Translations under genes and position numbers: made by a program
The notes under the pieces: model-generated
Seen by the model: only the letters and a program-made list of their open reading frames with translations
Told to the model about the DNA's origin: nothing
Databases searched by the model: none
Part shown: one piece after another, positions 32,507 to 41,078 of the stretch
How the letters are laid out: each line of letters starts with the position of its first letter
How positions within the stretch are numbered: the stretch's first letter is position 1
NCBI GenBank assembly: GCA_051883415.1
Contig: JBJETR010000044.1
Location: 1 to 42,865 of the forward strand
Direction: 5' to 3'
Source of the DNA: HGM11368 sp051883415
GTDB taxonomy: Bacteria; Bacillota; Clostridia; Christensenellales; UBA3700
DNA length: 42,865 nt

Positions 32507-34251
32507 CGCCAAGAGAATTATCATCGATACTTTTGCGAGTGGAGAAGCCTGCTCGCTACGTGGGCGGAGAATACAATATGCCCGATATGGACAAGCCTTG
32601 TAGACACAGGACTTGTCTTTGTTTCTCTGACAAGTACGAGGTCGGTATGAGTAATATCGGCGTGCGTATCTTGTACTATATGCTCAACGATATGGAGGGC
32701 TTTATTTGCGAGCGTAGTTTTGCCCCCGACCTCGATATGGCGCAGGAGCTCAAGAGCCGTGGACAAAGATTGTTCAGCTTGGAGAGCAAGCGTGATATCG
32801 TAGACTTTGACCTCATAGGTTTTAGCGTTCAGTTCGAATTGCAATACACCAATATCCCTTATATGTTCGATTTGGCAGGTATACCTCTCTACGCCAAGGA
32901 TAGACCTGAGGACTTCCCACCCGTCGTTGCAGGCGGTCCGTGCACAGTCAATCCAATGCCTTTTGCACCTTTCTTCGACGCTATACTCATAGGCGACGGA
33001 GAGATAACCTTCAAGCTCATCAACGAGCTTCATCTCAAGTGTAAGGAAGAGGGCTTGTCCAAGAGCGAATTTCTAAGACTTGCCACCGAGATAGACGGCG
33101 TTTACGTTCCGTCTATAGGCAATCGCACCAAGCGAGCTGTAGTGCAAGACCTAGACGAAGCGTATTTTCCTACTTCGGTGCTCGTGCCCAACTGCGACAT
33201 TGTGCACGATAGGTCTACGATAGAACTGTTTAGGGGCTGTGCCAACGGTTGCAGATTTTGTCAAGCGTGCTTCTTCTACCGTCCTATCAGAGAACGTAAA
33301 CCCGATACTCTGGTACGCTACGCCACCGAGCTTATGGACAATAGCGGATACGAGGAACTCAGTCTTTGCTCTTTATCCACCAGCGACTATAGTCATCTCA
33401 AAGAGATAGTAGACGGCATCAAAGAGCAAGCCGACAAACGCAAGGTGAAACTTGCTTTGCCGTCCTTGCGACTTGACAGCTTTGAGGCGGAGATATACGA
33501 AGAGACGAGTGGTTCGTCTTTGACCTTTGCTCCCGAAGCAGGCACGCAAAGACTTCGCAACGTCATCAACAAAAATATCAGCGAGCAAGATATCTACAAT
33601 TCTATCAAGGGAGCAATGGAGCACGGCGTCAAAAACGTCAAACTTTACTTTATGATAGGGCTACCTACCGAGACCGACGAAGATTTGCAAGGCATAGTGG
33701 ATATCGTTCATCTTGTCAAGGACCTGCACCGTCAATACGGCAAATCCAAGCTCATCAATATTATCGTATCTACGGCGGTATTTATTCCTAAGCCGCTCAC
33801 GCCTTTTCAGTGGGAGCGACAAATCACTATCGAAGAGATGAAACACAAGCAAGACTTTCTCAAAGAGAAGCTTCGTATCAAAAACGTCAAATACAGCTGG
33901 CACGGTGCCGAGTCGTCGGTGATAGAAGCACTGCTCGCAAGGGGTGACGAATCGCTTGCGCCCGTCATCGAGGAGGCGTACAAACAAGGTGCGGTGTTTG
34001 ACAGTTGGAGCGAACATTTTCATTACGAATATTGGCTCAAAGCGATACAAGAGTGCAATATCGACGTTGATGACTTTGTCGGCGAACAAGCCGAAGGCAA
34101 AGACTTTTGTTGGGATATAGTCGACAACGGCGTCACCAAGGCTTACTTGCTTGCAGAACGCCACAAGTCACGTCAAGGCGTCACCACTCCTAATTGCATT
34201 GGCAAATGCAACGGTTGCGGAGCGAGCAAGTTGGGGAGGTGCTTTAGATGA
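32503..34251 (+). CDS. TIGR03960-family radical SAM protein
   Basis: 582-aa radical SAM enzyme. The iron-sulfur cluster motif is C246-x3-C250-x2-C253 (GCANGCRFC). The N-terminal 200 residues are the B12-binding-like domain seen in this family (VGMSNIGVRILYYMLND, then GGPCTVNPMPFAPFFDA), and the C-terminus ends in a cysteine pattern (CIGKCNGCGASKLGRC) that may bind a second cluster. The family nearly always stands before TIGR03936 and rng in Clostridia. Reaction unknown; RNA or tRNA modification has been suggested by the context. ATGA overlaps with glcK and with the next gene show tight translation coupling. Confidence 0.92.
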   Translation: MTPRELSSILLRVEKPARYVGGEYNMPDMDKPCRHRTCLCFSDKYEVGMSNIGVRILYYMLNDMEGFICERSFAPDLDMAQELKSRGQRLFSLESKRDIVDFDLIGFSVQFELQYTNIPYMFDLAGIPLYAKDRPEDFPPVVAGGPCTVNPMPFAPFFDAILIGDGEITFKLINELHLKCKEEGLSKSEFLRLATEIDGVYVPSIGNRTKRAVVQDLDEAYFPTSVLVPNCDIVHDRSTIELFRGCANGCRFCQACFFYRPIRERKPDTLVRYATELMDNSGYEELSLCSLSTSDYSHLKEIVDGIKEQADKRKVKLALPSLRLDSFEAEIYEETSGSSLTFAPEAGTQRLRNVINKNISEQDIYNSIKGAMEHGVKNVKLYFMIGLPTETDEDLQGIVDIVHLVKDLHRQYGKSKLINIIVSTAVFIPKPLTPFQWERQITIEEMKHKQDFLKEKLRIKNVKYSWHGAESSVIEALLARGDESLAPVIEEAYKQGAVFDSWSEHFHYEYWLKAIQECNIDVDDFVGEQAEGKDFCWDIVDNGVTKAYLLAERHKSRQGVTTPNCIGKCNGCGASKLGRCFR

Positions 34252-34892
34252 TTATCGTAAGACACGCCAAAGACGGGGACATGAAATACGTATCGCATAA
34301 AGACACTCTGAGAGTGCTTCAACGTGCACTCAAGAGGGCAAAGATAGACGTAGCCTATTCTCAAGGCTTCGTGCCTCACATGCTTACCTACACCACCACA
34401 CCGCTCCCTCTCGGGGTAGCGAGCAAGGCAGAATACTTTGCCGTGGAATGCAAGGGGATAGACGAGAAGGGCTTTTTGCAAGCCTTCACCGCCTCCGTAC
34501 CTTACGGTTTGAGGGGAGATTGGTCGGTAGAGGTTGCCAAAAATCCTAACCTCGCCTATATCGTAATAGCTAGCCGATATTTTATCTCGGCTGAGGGAGA
34601 TTTAGAGAGAGTCAAGGAGATTTTGGATACTCGAGAGTACGTTATTCAAGTCACCAAAAAGGGCGAAACTATCAGCAAGGACGTAAGAAATTTGATATAC
34701 GACCTTGACGTCGTAGAGGGTGGAATAGTCGCGACTTTGGCGACGGGCAACGACAATCTAAGGGTAGATTGCTTTGTTGACAGCCTCAACGCACGCTACG
34801 GACTTGGTATTTGCCGTGACGACGTGACGAGGGTAGAGCAACTCGTGCAAGGTAAGGACGGACTCATATCCGTCAAGGAGTTTTTGTCGTGA
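34248..34892 (+). CDS. TIGR03936-family radical SAM-linked protein (DUF2344)
   Basis: 214-aa partner of the radical SAM protein. N-terminus IIVRHAKDGDMKYVSHKD and RALKRAKIDVAYSQGFVPHM are characteristic of the DUF2344 domain. Function unknown; always next to or fused with the TIGR03960 enzyme, so probably a subunit or substrate holder. GGGGAGG stands eight bases before the ATG, inside the end of the previous gene. The next gene starts within its stop codon (GTGA). Confidence 0.9.
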   Translation: MIIVRHAKDGDMKYVSHKDTLRVLQRALKRAKIDVAYSQGFVPHMLTYTTTPLPLGVASKAEYFAVECKGIDEKGFLQAFTASVPYGLRGDWSVEVAKNPNLAYIVIASRYFISAEGDLERVKEILDTREYVIQVTKKGETISKDVRNLIYDLDVVEGGIVATLATGNDNLRVDCFVDSLNARYGLGICRDDVTRVEQLVQGKDGLISVKEFLS

Positions 34893-36379
34893 AAGAGATA
34901 CTTATCAACGTTCAAAACACCAATACCAAAGTGTGTATAGTCGAGGACGGACAACTCGTCGAGTTTTGGGTAGAACGCAAAAATATTGCGGGGCTCGTCG
35001 GCAATATATACAAGGGCAAAGTTACCAACGTTTTGCAAGGTATGCAGGCGGCTTTCGTCAATATCGGACTAGAAAAAAACGCCTTTTTGTATGCGGGCGA
35101 TACTTTGGCTTATAAGGAAGAACTCAAGGACGTCACCGAGAGCAGGCTCAATCTCAAGGCGGGCGACAAAATTATCGTTCAAGTCGTCAAGGACCAATTC
35201 GGCTCCAAAGGTGCGAGAATATCTATGAACGTCACTCTCCCGGGTAGACTAGTCGTGCTGATGCCAATGCTAGACTACGTAGGAGTATCTCGCAAGATAA
35301 CCGATGAGGACAAACGTAACGCTCTTATCGAATATGTCAAGGGAGTCAAGCCACAGGGCTACGGATTTATTTTACGTACCCAAGCAGAGGACTGTGACCT
35401 CGAAGAACTAAGACGAGAGATGAGCGAATTGGTAGCCAAATGGGAAGAAATCAAGAGCACTATTCCTTCCAAGAAGGTTTGCTCTTTGGTGTACAAGGAC
35501 GAGGACCTTGCCGTGAGAGCGGTGAGAGATATGCTCCGCAACGACGTGGACAAGGTGGTCATCAACAACCGCAAGATGTACGAAGAATTCGTGCGAGCCT
35601 TCCCCGACCTATACAACTCTAAGCCCGAGCTCTTTGAGATATACACGGGCGTAGAGGACCTGTGGGAGAGATACAAGATAACCGAGCAGATAGACGGGCT
35701 TCTTGACAGACGCGTCAATCTCAAAAACGGTGGCTATCTGATAATAGACCGCACCGAAGCGCTCACCGTCATAGACGTCAACACGGGCAAGTACGTGGGT
35801 GACAAAAATCTCGAAGAGACGGTATTCGAGACCAACCGCATAGCCGCCATCGAGATAGCAAGACAACTAAGACTTCGCAACATAGGCGGCATAGTCGTCA
35901 TAGACTTTATCGATATGAATAACTCGATACATATCGACAAAATCATGCAAACTTTGCAACAAGAACTATCCAAAGACCGTACCAAAACCTCCATAGCGGG
36001 TATGTCGTCTTTGGGGCTAGTGGAGCTCACTCGCAAGAAGAAACGCAGCATGATAGACGCCGTAATGTTGCAGCCGTGTCCCTATTGTCGAGGCAACGGC
36101 TACGTCTTCAGCGACGAGCACGTGGCGGGAAAGCTCAAAAATTCACTCAACGCATATTTTGCTTGCAAGGACAACAAGGCTCTACTAGTCACGGTTGCTC
36201 CAAGCGTTTTCAACAAAATTTTTACCGCAAGGCTTCTCGAGAAAGAATGCGAAAACGAGTGGGCGGACAAACGCATCTATATGCTAGCCGATCCCAATAT
36301 GCACGTAGAGAAGTTTACCATTCAAGTATTGCACGGCTCGATTTTAGACGTGCCCGACAACGCAAGGATGTTGTATTAG
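34889..36379 (+). CDS. rng: Ribonuclease E/G family endoribonuclease
   Basis: RNase G (496 aa) cuts single-stranded RNA in rRNA maturation and mRNA turnover. S1-type region GNIYKGKVTNVLQGMQAAFV (about 33-52); catalytic DNase-I-like domain with the two metal-binding aspartates in VIDVNTGKYVGD and VVIDFIDMN; zinc-link CPYCRGNG near 394-401 for dimer formation. No long C-terminal degradosome tail, so RNase G rather than RNase E. GTG start overlapping the previous stop, with AGGAG nine bases before. Last gene of the glcK operon. Confidence 0.94.
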   Translation: MKEILINVQNTNTKVCIVEDGQLVEFWVERKNIAGLVGNIYKGKVTNVLQGMQAAFVNIGLEKNAFLYAGDTLAYKEELKDVTESRLNLKAGDKIIVQVVKDQFGSKGARISMNVTLPGRLVVLMPMLDYVGVSRKITDEDKRNALIEYVKGVKPQGYGFILRTQAEDCDLEELRREMSELVAKWEEIKSTIPSKKVCSLVYKDEDLAVRAVRDMLRNDVDKVVINNRKMYEEFVRAFPDLYNSKPELFEIYTGVEDLWERYKITEQIDGLLDRRVNLKNGGYLIIDRTEALTVIDVNTGKYVGDKNLEETVFETNRIAAIEIARQLRLRNIGGIVVIDFIDMNNSIHIDKIMQTLQQELSKDRTKTSIAGMSSLGLVELTRKKKRSMIDAVMLQPCPYCRGNGYVFSDEHVAGKLKNSLNAYFACKDNKALLVTVAPSVFNKIFTARLLEKECENEWADKRIYMLADPNMHVEKFTIQVLHGSILDVPDNARMLY

Positions 36380-36422
36380 TCCAATGTCAAAAGGATTTGT
36401 CGCACATGTCAAGTATCTTTGA

Positions 36423-36451
36423 TTGTCAAAGGTATGCTTGTTTTGTACAAT
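36423..36451 (+). promoter_or_regulatory. Promoter of the XRE-lipoprotein pair
   Basis: TTGTCA (36423-36428), 17-bp spacer, TACAAT (36446-36451). Confidence 0.65.
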
Positions 36452-36470
36452 AAAGTAAGGAGAAATAACG

Positions 36471-36956
36471 GTGGATATTGCTAATAGAATCAAGACGCTA
36501 AGAAAGCGAAACGTCCTATCGCAAGAAGAATTTGCCGAGACGTTGGGAGTAACCAGACAATCGGTTTCTTCTTGGGAAAACGGCACTACGACGCCCGACG
36601 TCAAAATAGTCGCCGCTATGTGCGAGCAGTTTGGCGTTACTTCCGACTATCTTATTTTTGGAGAGAATGTCGGAGGAAAACTTAGCGTACAAGAGAGTAT
36701 TAAGTCGGATTCGAGCAAAGAAACAAAGCAACAAGACCAAAAATCAAAGACCAAAAGAATTGTCAAACAACTAATCGTATATCTATTTTTGACTATAGTC
36801 GGCATCGTGTCGGCGATGAATTTGTTGTTGCACGCATTGGAGTTCGGCTTGACGACCACCGAGTCGATGCTATTCGTGGTTTGCACGATTGTCGTCGTAA
36901 CGTTCGGCATCATCGTCTACGTCGTCCAAAACAACGGGAAGAAAAACAAGGAGTAG
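36471..36956 (+). CDS. XRE-family regulator with C-terminal membrane helices
   Basis: 161-aa protein. Residues 1-65 are a Cro/C1-type helix-turn-helix (LSQEEFAETLGVTRQSVSSWENG, here split: LSQEEFAETLGVTRQ and SVSSWENG). A polar linker rich in lysine and glutamine follows, then two hydrophobic helices (about 100-120 and 130-152), so the DNA-binding domain is tethered to the membrane. GTG start with AGGAGA seven bases before. It is followed after nine bases by a lipoprotein gene, suggesting that regulator and lipoprotein act together as an envelope sensor. Target unknown. Confidence 0.85.
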   Translation: MDIANRIKTLRKRNVLSQEEFAETLGVTRQSVSSWENGTTTPDVKIVAAMCEQFGVTSDYLIFGENVGGKLSVQESIKSDSSKETKQQDQKSKTKRIVKQLIVYLFLTIVGIVSAMNLLLHALEFGLTTTESMLFVVCTIVVVTFGIIVYVVQNNGKKNKE

Positions 36957-36965
36957 CGTTTTTGT

Positions 36966-37631
36966 ATGAGAAGTTCAATCAAGTCAAAGAGCGTTATATT
37001 TATAGTTGTAATGGTTGTGCTATTATCCCTATGCGCTTGCGGCAATCCCATCTATAAGGACAACCAAGTGGCTATCAAGAGTGTATTAGACAACCAAATA
37101 ATCAAGTTTGGTTTAAACGTCCGCAACGTGCTTTGGTCGGGCGGTTGGACTCCTACCTCGTTTCAAATCAACCCCAAAAAGCATAAGATTGAAGATATAA
37201 CAATGCCCGACGGCTATGCTTTTGCCGACGAGTATAGGAGCGACTATGAGTATTTTATACGCAATCAAGTCAGCGGAGAAATGTTTGTCATTATAAGGAG
37301 CGATATAGCTAGCAATAGTTATGCACTCGGCAATATGAGGGGATATCTCTATTACTTTAGAGGTAGTTGCGAGGATAGGATAGCAACGGTTTTTCCATAT
37401 TATTTGTTTATAGATAGACCTACCGACGGAGAGGATTATTTTGCTTTGATTGTAGGCGAAAAGATTGCAATTAGGGAGGATAAACAATCGTTTATCGACT
37501 TTTATACTCTCTACGGTTACGACGTACTCGACGAGCAAGACTGTCTTATAATCGGCAAAGATGATATAAAGTTCGGCATATCGTTTATAGATTTTTTGGA
37601 CAAAGAGTGTGTGGAATATACGATTATATAA
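36966..37631 (+). CDS. Small lipoprotein of unknown function
   Basis: 221-residue exported lipoprotein: basic N-terminus, hydrophobic core and lipobox LCAC (Cys about 25). The mature part has no family that I recognise; it is rich in Tyr, Asp and Ile. Follows the membrane-anchored XRE regulator by nine bases, with GGAG twelve bases before the ATG, so probably the same transcript. A role in sensing or signalling at the envelope is inferred from this neighbour only. Confidence 0.7.
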   Translation: MRSSIKSKSVIFIVVMVVLLSLCACGNPIYKDNQVAIKSVLDNQIIKFGLNVRNVLWSGGWTPTSFQINPKKHKIEDITMPDGYAFADEYRSDYEYFIRNQVSGEMFVIIRSDIASNSYALGNMRGYLYYFRGSCEDRIATVFPYYLFIDRPTDGEDYFALIVGEKIAIREDKQSFIDFYTLYGYDVLDEQDCLIIGKDDIKFGISFIDFLDKECVEYTII

Positions 37632-37685
37632 GTACGCTTATTATATTTTAGGTATAGATAATAATAAAAAAGTGCGTTATTTGAG

Positions 37686-37715
37686 TTGACACCCCGTAGT
37701 TTTTTGTGATAGTAT
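37686..37715 (+). promoter_or_regulatory. Promoter of rplU-prp-rpmA
   Basis: Perfect TTGACA (37686-37691), 18-bp spacer, TAGTAT (37710-37715). Confidence 0.75.
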
Positions 37716-37721
37716 TGCAAC

Positions 37722-37793
37722 TGAGCCGCATGAGAAGGGTTTCAAGTTCCTATGGACACCCGTGTCAGCGAGACTGGTGAGAGGAGGTAAAAA
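37722..37793 (+). promoter_or_regulatory. Ribosomal protein L21 leader
   Basis: The 5' leader between promoter and rplU carries the conserved features of the Firmicutes L21 leader RNA: AAGGGTTTCAAGTTCCT, the hairpin GACACCCGTGTC (37755-37766), then CAGCGAGACTGG and the ribosome site GAGGAGG. It presumably lets L21 (or L27) repress its own translation. Assigned by pattern; a covariance-model search would settle it. Confidence 0.7.
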
Positions 37794-38084
37794 ATGTACG
37801 CAATCGTTATGACAGGTGGCAAACAATACAAGGTTGCCGAAGGTGACGTAATCAAGGTTGAGAAGCTTGACGCAGAAGTTGGCGCAAGTGTAGATCTTGA
37901 GGCAGTTATGGTCAACAAAGACGGCGAGCTTGTTTACGGTGGCGCTGCTAAGGCAGAAGTCGTTGCACAAGACAAGGCTAAGAAAATCGTTATTTTTAGA
38001 TACAAAGCTAAGAAAAACGAGCGTAAGCGTCAAGGTCACAGACAACCGTTCACGGCATTGAAGATTACATCTATTCAGGCGTAA
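37794..38084 (+). CDS. rplU: 50S ribosomal protein L21
   Basis: 96-aa L21 of the large subunit. N-terminus MYAIVMTGGKQYKVAEGDVI and the C-terminal block YKAKKNERKRQGHRQPFTAL are unmistakable. GAGGAGG before the ATG. Leads the conserved operon rplU-prp-rpmA, controlled by the leader just upstream. Slightly shorter than the usual 100-105 residues. Confidence 0.97.
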   Translation: MYAIVMTGGKQYKVAEGDVIKVEKLDAEVGASVDLEAVMVNKDGELVYGGAAKAEVVAQDKAKKIVIFRYKAKKNERKRQGHRQPFTALKITSIQA

Positions 38085-38086
38085 TA

Positions 38087-38416
38087 ATGACCACGGTAAA
38101 GGTAACAAAACACAACAATAGCATTGTTCAGATAGAATGTGACGGACACACCGGTTACGGGGTAGAGGGCGAAGATATCGTATGCGCGGCACTCAGTTCG
38201 ATAGTGCAGACGGCGGTGTTGGGACTTTTGCAAGTAGCGGGGGTAGACGTAGCCCTTGTGAGGGACGACGAGAGAGGATATCTCAAGGCGACTATAGCCA
38301 AGGATTTGGACAAGGCGAGCAGGCTTAAGTGTGATATGATACTCGAGACAATGTTGCTCGGCGTAGCAGACATCAACGAGAGCTTTTCTGATTTCGTAGA
38401 ATTGGAGGTAAGATAA
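38087..38416 (+). CDS. prp: Ribosomal-processing cysteine protease Prp
   Basis: 109-aa cysteine protease (formerly YsxB) that cuts the N-terminal extension from L27 before it enters the ribosome. Catalytic residues H21 (GHTGYG) and C33 (DIVCAALSS) are present at normal spacing. Two bases after rplU and one before rpmA, with only a weak AGGCG ribosome site, so probably translated by coupling. Confidence 0.94.
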   Translation: MTTVKVTKHNNSIVQIECDGHTGYGVEGEDIVCAALSSIVQTAVLGLLQVAGVDVALVRDDERGYLKATIAKDLDKASRLKCDMILETMLLGVADINESFSDFVELEVR

Positions 38417-38417
38417 T

Positions 38418-38696
38418 ATGTTTATCAATATACAGTTATTCGCCCACAAAAAAGGTGTAGGTAGCTCTAGAAACGGTAGAGATTCCGAAGCTAAGAGACT
38501 TGGACCTAAGAGAGCAGACGGACAATTTGTATCCGCAGGCAACATCTTGGTTAGACAAAGAGGCACCAAGTTCCACGTTGGCAACAACGTAGGTATCGGC
38601 AGCGACGATACTCTCTACGCACTTATCGACGGCGTAGTAAGATTCGAGCGCAAGGGCAAGGACAAAAAACAAGTCAGCGTTTATGCGGCAGAATAA
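38418..38696 (+). CDS. rpmA: 50S ribosomal protein L27
   Basis: 92-aa L27. It begins MFINIQLFAHKKGVGSSRNG: the first eight residues are the Firmicutes extension removed by Prp between F8 and A9, leaving the mature AHKKG end that reaches the peptidyl-transferase centre. The rest is standard (DSEAKRLGPKRADGQFV, then GTKFHVGNNVGIG). GGAGGTAAG before the ATG. Last gene before a strong terminator. Confidence 0.98.
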   Translation: MFINIQLFAHKKGVGSSRNGRDSEAKRLGPKRADGQFVSAGNILVRQRGTKFHVGNNVGIGSDDTLYALIDGVVRFERKGKDKKQVSVYAAE

Positions 38697-38710
38697 TTAT
38701 TAGAAAAATG

Positions 38711-38738
38711 CAGACTGCGATAAGCAGTCTGTTTTTTT
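38711..38738 (+). terminator. Terminator of rplU-prp-rpmA
   Basis: CAGACTGC, GATAA loop, GCAGTCTG, then T7. Confidence 0.9.
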
Positions 38739-38910
38739 GTGCTTTTTTGGTTGCTCGGTGGCAATATAAATCATTCCCGACTTACGTAACGTGGGCACGC
38801 TTCTGATAAGACTGACTAGCAGCGGCTATGAGTCAACGTAAGAGAGAGTGAAAAGTAGAAAGATTGGCGACTAGTGATAGGCTGATGGCATATTTTAGGT
38901 AGTTTCTCTT

Positions 38911-38939
38911 TTGACTTAAGTGCCAAAATATGCTAAAAT
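38911..38939 (+). promoter_or_regulatory. Promoter of the DNA glycosylase
   Basis: TTGACT (38911-38916), 17-bp spacer, TAAAAT (38934-38939) with extended TG. The 38740-38910 stretch before it is non-coding (see findings for a possible structure). Confidence 0.75.
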
Positions 38940-38969
38940 TAGACAAAACTACACGTGCAGGACTATCTT

Positions 38970-39782
38970 ATGGGAGTTATAATAATACAAGACGACAAGG
39001 ACTTCGATATACGCCATATCCTCGACTGCGGGCAAATATTCAGATACAAGCAGCTCACGAATGGTGATTGGGAGATAATCAGCCTTGACAAAAGATGCAT
39101 CGTCAAGCCAAAGGATAAAGGCTATGAGATAATATGCGACGATGAAGAGTATTTTCGTAGATTTTTCGACCTTGACACCGACTATTCGCTCATCAAATCA
39201 CGTCTTAGAGACAAGCCTATGATGAGCGAGGCGATAGACTACGGACACGGCATCAGGATACTCAGACAAGACAAGTGGGAGATGCTGATAAGCTTTATCA
39301 TATCATCCAACAATCACATACCTCGTATCAAGTCGATTATCGACAGGCTGTGCAAGGCACTCGGCAAGGATATGGGCGGATACTATTCTTTTCCTACTCC
39401 CGAGGCGATGGCTAGCCAAAGCGTAGAATTTTACAAAAATATAGGTGCGGGCTATCGTGACAAATTTTTGCTTGCCACGGCTAAGGCGGTGAGCGAGGGG
39501 TTCGACCTTGATTGCGTAGATAATATGGACGCCGAGGAGGGAGCGAAATACCTATGTAGGCTGCTAGGCGTGGGTAGAAAGGTTGCCGATTGCATTTTAC
39601 TCTTCGGCTATCACAAGCAGGACGTCTTCCCCGTAGACACGTGGATAAGGAAGGTCTACGTCGACCTTGTAGGAAGCGAGGGCAAAAACGACATTATTAT
39701 ACGCCGTTATTTACTTGACGTATACGGCGAGGACAGCGGATACGCACAACAATATTTATTCTTCAACAAGAGAGAAAATTAG
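38970..39782 (+). CDS. OGG1-type 8-oxoguanine DNA glycosylase/AP lyase
   Basis: Base-excision repair enzyme of the helix-hairpin-helix family (270 aa). The hairpin GVGRKVADCILLFG carries the catalytic lysine K204, and D223 in PVDTW follows 19 residues later, the same spacing as K249-D268 in human OGG1. The N-terminus (DCGQIFRYKQLTNGDWEI) matches the OGG N-domain. Removes oxidised guanine and nicks the strand. The ATG at 38970 is chosen over a GTG 15 nt upstream, because AGGA stands seven bases before it. Confidence 0.93.
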   Translation: MGVIIIQDDKDFDIRHILDCGQIFRYKQLTNGDWEIISLDKRCIVKPKDKGYEIICDDEEYFRRFFDLDTDYSLIKSRLRDKPMMSEAIDYGHGIRILRQDKWEMLISFIISSNNHIPRIKSIIDRLCKALGKDMGGYYSFPTPEAMASQSVEFYKNIGAGYRDKFLLATAKAVSEGFDLDCVDNMDAEEGAKYLCRLLGVGRKVADCILLFGYHKQDVFPVDTWIRKVYVDLVGSEGKNDIIIRRYLLDVYGEDSGYAQQYLFFNKREN

Positions 39783-39852
39783 CCAATAACTCGATACATA
39801 TTGCTAAATTGATACACAATCGCTAAGATACAATCGTTACAAGGAGAGCAAT

Positions 39853-40467
39853 ATGAATTACGCAGTTTTGTTTGATTTTTCTATAGCAAGAATGGGTTTT
39901 TCGACCTACAACAAGGCGATAGCCCAGCTTGACGGCAAGGTCCAATACGTCAAATTTTACGGCTACAATGCTAAGCGCAACGGCGACTTCAACGCTTATA
40001 TCAAACGCATAGGAGCGGACGTTGCTTTTACGCTTGGAGGAAGAAAAAAGAGCCGTATAGATATTAGACAAATAGTCGACGCAATAGAGATTGCCTGCAC
40101 CGACAAGACCATAGAGGGTTTTTTTCTCGTATGCGGCGGGGTGGACGCCGAATATTTGATAGGCAAGCTGCAGCGTCTTGGCAAAAAGGTAATTTTGGGA
40201 GAGTTTAGCAATAGTAGCTTGGGTGATGCTTGCGACGGTGTAATCTTATTCGACCGTGCGGTAGGCATGCAAGAAGAGCAGAGACAAGAGGACGTTGCCG
40301 TGCACGAGGATAGGGAGTTTTTGCCTTATACGGACATAGAGACGTCGCAAGATATGAGCGAGGTCAAAGCCAATCTCGAGCAGCTCATCTCTCACAAATT
40401 GCAGACCAAAAAGTCGACTTTGCCCAAAAAGAGTGAGTTGGAAGAGTTACTCAAAAAGTATTTTTGA
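39853..40467 (+). CDS. NYN/LabA-like (PIN-fold) protein, degenerate
   Basis: 204-aa protein with an N-terminal NYN-like fold (1-145). The order is as in LabA/DUF88 proteins: LFDFSIARMGF with D8, SRIDIRQIVDAIEIA with the second aspartate, then FFLVCGGVDAEYLIGKLQRLGKKVILG, where SGDgDF is usual. The asparagine after D8 and the last SGDxDF acids are not conserved, so nuclease activity is uncertain. The tail (150-204) is acidic, then lysine-rich. AAGGAGAG before the ATG. Probably an RNA-binding or RNA-processing protein. Confidence 0.65.
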   Translation: MNYAVLFDFSIARMGFSTYNKAIAQLDGKVQYVKFYGYNAKRNGDFNAYIKRIGADVAFTLGGRKKSRIDIRQIVDAIEIACTDKTIEGFFLVCGGVDAEYLIGKLQRLGKKVILGEFSNSSLGDACDGVILFDRAVGMQEEQRQEDVAVHEDREFLPYTDIETSQDMSEVKANLEQLISHKLQTKKSTLPKKSELEELLKKYF

Positions 40468-40474
40468 AAAATCA

Positions 40475-40503
40475 TTGCATTTTGTGCACCGTTACTATAT
40501 AAT
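40475..40503 (+). promoter_or_regulatory. Promoter of ilvN
   Basis: TTGCAT (40475-40480), 17-bp spacer, TATAAT (40498-40503). No T-box or attenuator fits in the 30-nt leader. Confidence 0.72.
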
Positions 40504-40537
40504 ATAGTTAATTTTACATTAGATACGAGAGGAATAT

Positions 40538-41026
40538 ATGAAACACATAATATCGGTAGTAGTACGCAACAATTCCGGTGTACTTGCAAGAGTATCCAGT
40601 CTTTTTGGACGTCGTGGTTTCAACATAGATTCTTTGTCGGTTAGTGCCACCGACGATCCGCTTATTTCCCGCATTACGGTAGTTGTCAACGGCGACGACA
40701 ATGCGCTGGAACAAGTGGTCAAGCAAACTGCCAAGTTGGTGGACACTATATCGGTAACCGCACTTAGAGAAGAAAATACCGTAGCCCGAGAACTTTTGCT
40801 TGTCAAAATCATCTTCCACGCCGACATCGACAAGGACGTAGTAAGCTTGTGCGATAGATTTGGCTCGATGATACTTGACATCACCGACAAGAGCATGATA
40901 ATCGAGCTTACGGGCACGACCTACAAGATTGACGAGTTTATGAGCGAGCTTATGAATCACGCCACCACCTTCCGCATATCCAAAGTGTGCCGTACGGGTA
41001 TTACGGCTATGGAGAGAGGACTGTAA
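40538..41026 (+). CDS. ilvN: Acetolactate synthase small (regulatory) subunit
   Basis: 162-aa regulatory subunit of acetolactate synthase, the first enzyme of branched-chain amino acid synthesis; it binds valine for feedback control. ACT domain 1-75 with NNSGVLARVSSLFGRRGFNI, then the second ALS domain with IFHADIDKDVVSL. GAGAGGAA before the ATG. It stands alone with its own promoter and terminator; the catalytic gene ilvB is not in this window, although the two are usually adjacent. Confidence 0.95.
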   Translation: MKHIISVVVRNNSGVLARVSSLFGRRGFNIDSLSVSATDDPLISRITVVVNGDDNALEQVVKQTAKLVDTISVTALREENTVARELLLVKIIFHADIDKDVVSLCDRFGSMILDITDKSMIIELTGTTYKIDEFMSELMNHATTFRISKVCRTGITAMERGL

Positions 41027-41042
41027 GTTTTTTCGAGTTTTG

Positions 41043-41070
41043 CCCGCTACCACAGTGTAGCGGGTTTTTT
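41043..41070 (+). terminator. Terminator of ilvN
   Basis: CCCGCTAC, 6-nt loop, GTAGCGGG, then T6. Confidence 0.88.
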
Positions 41071-41078
41071 ATTTTGTA

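Noticed and set aside
40504..40537. T-box or leader-peptide attenuator before ilvN
   Set aside because: The leader is only about 30 nt, too short for either.
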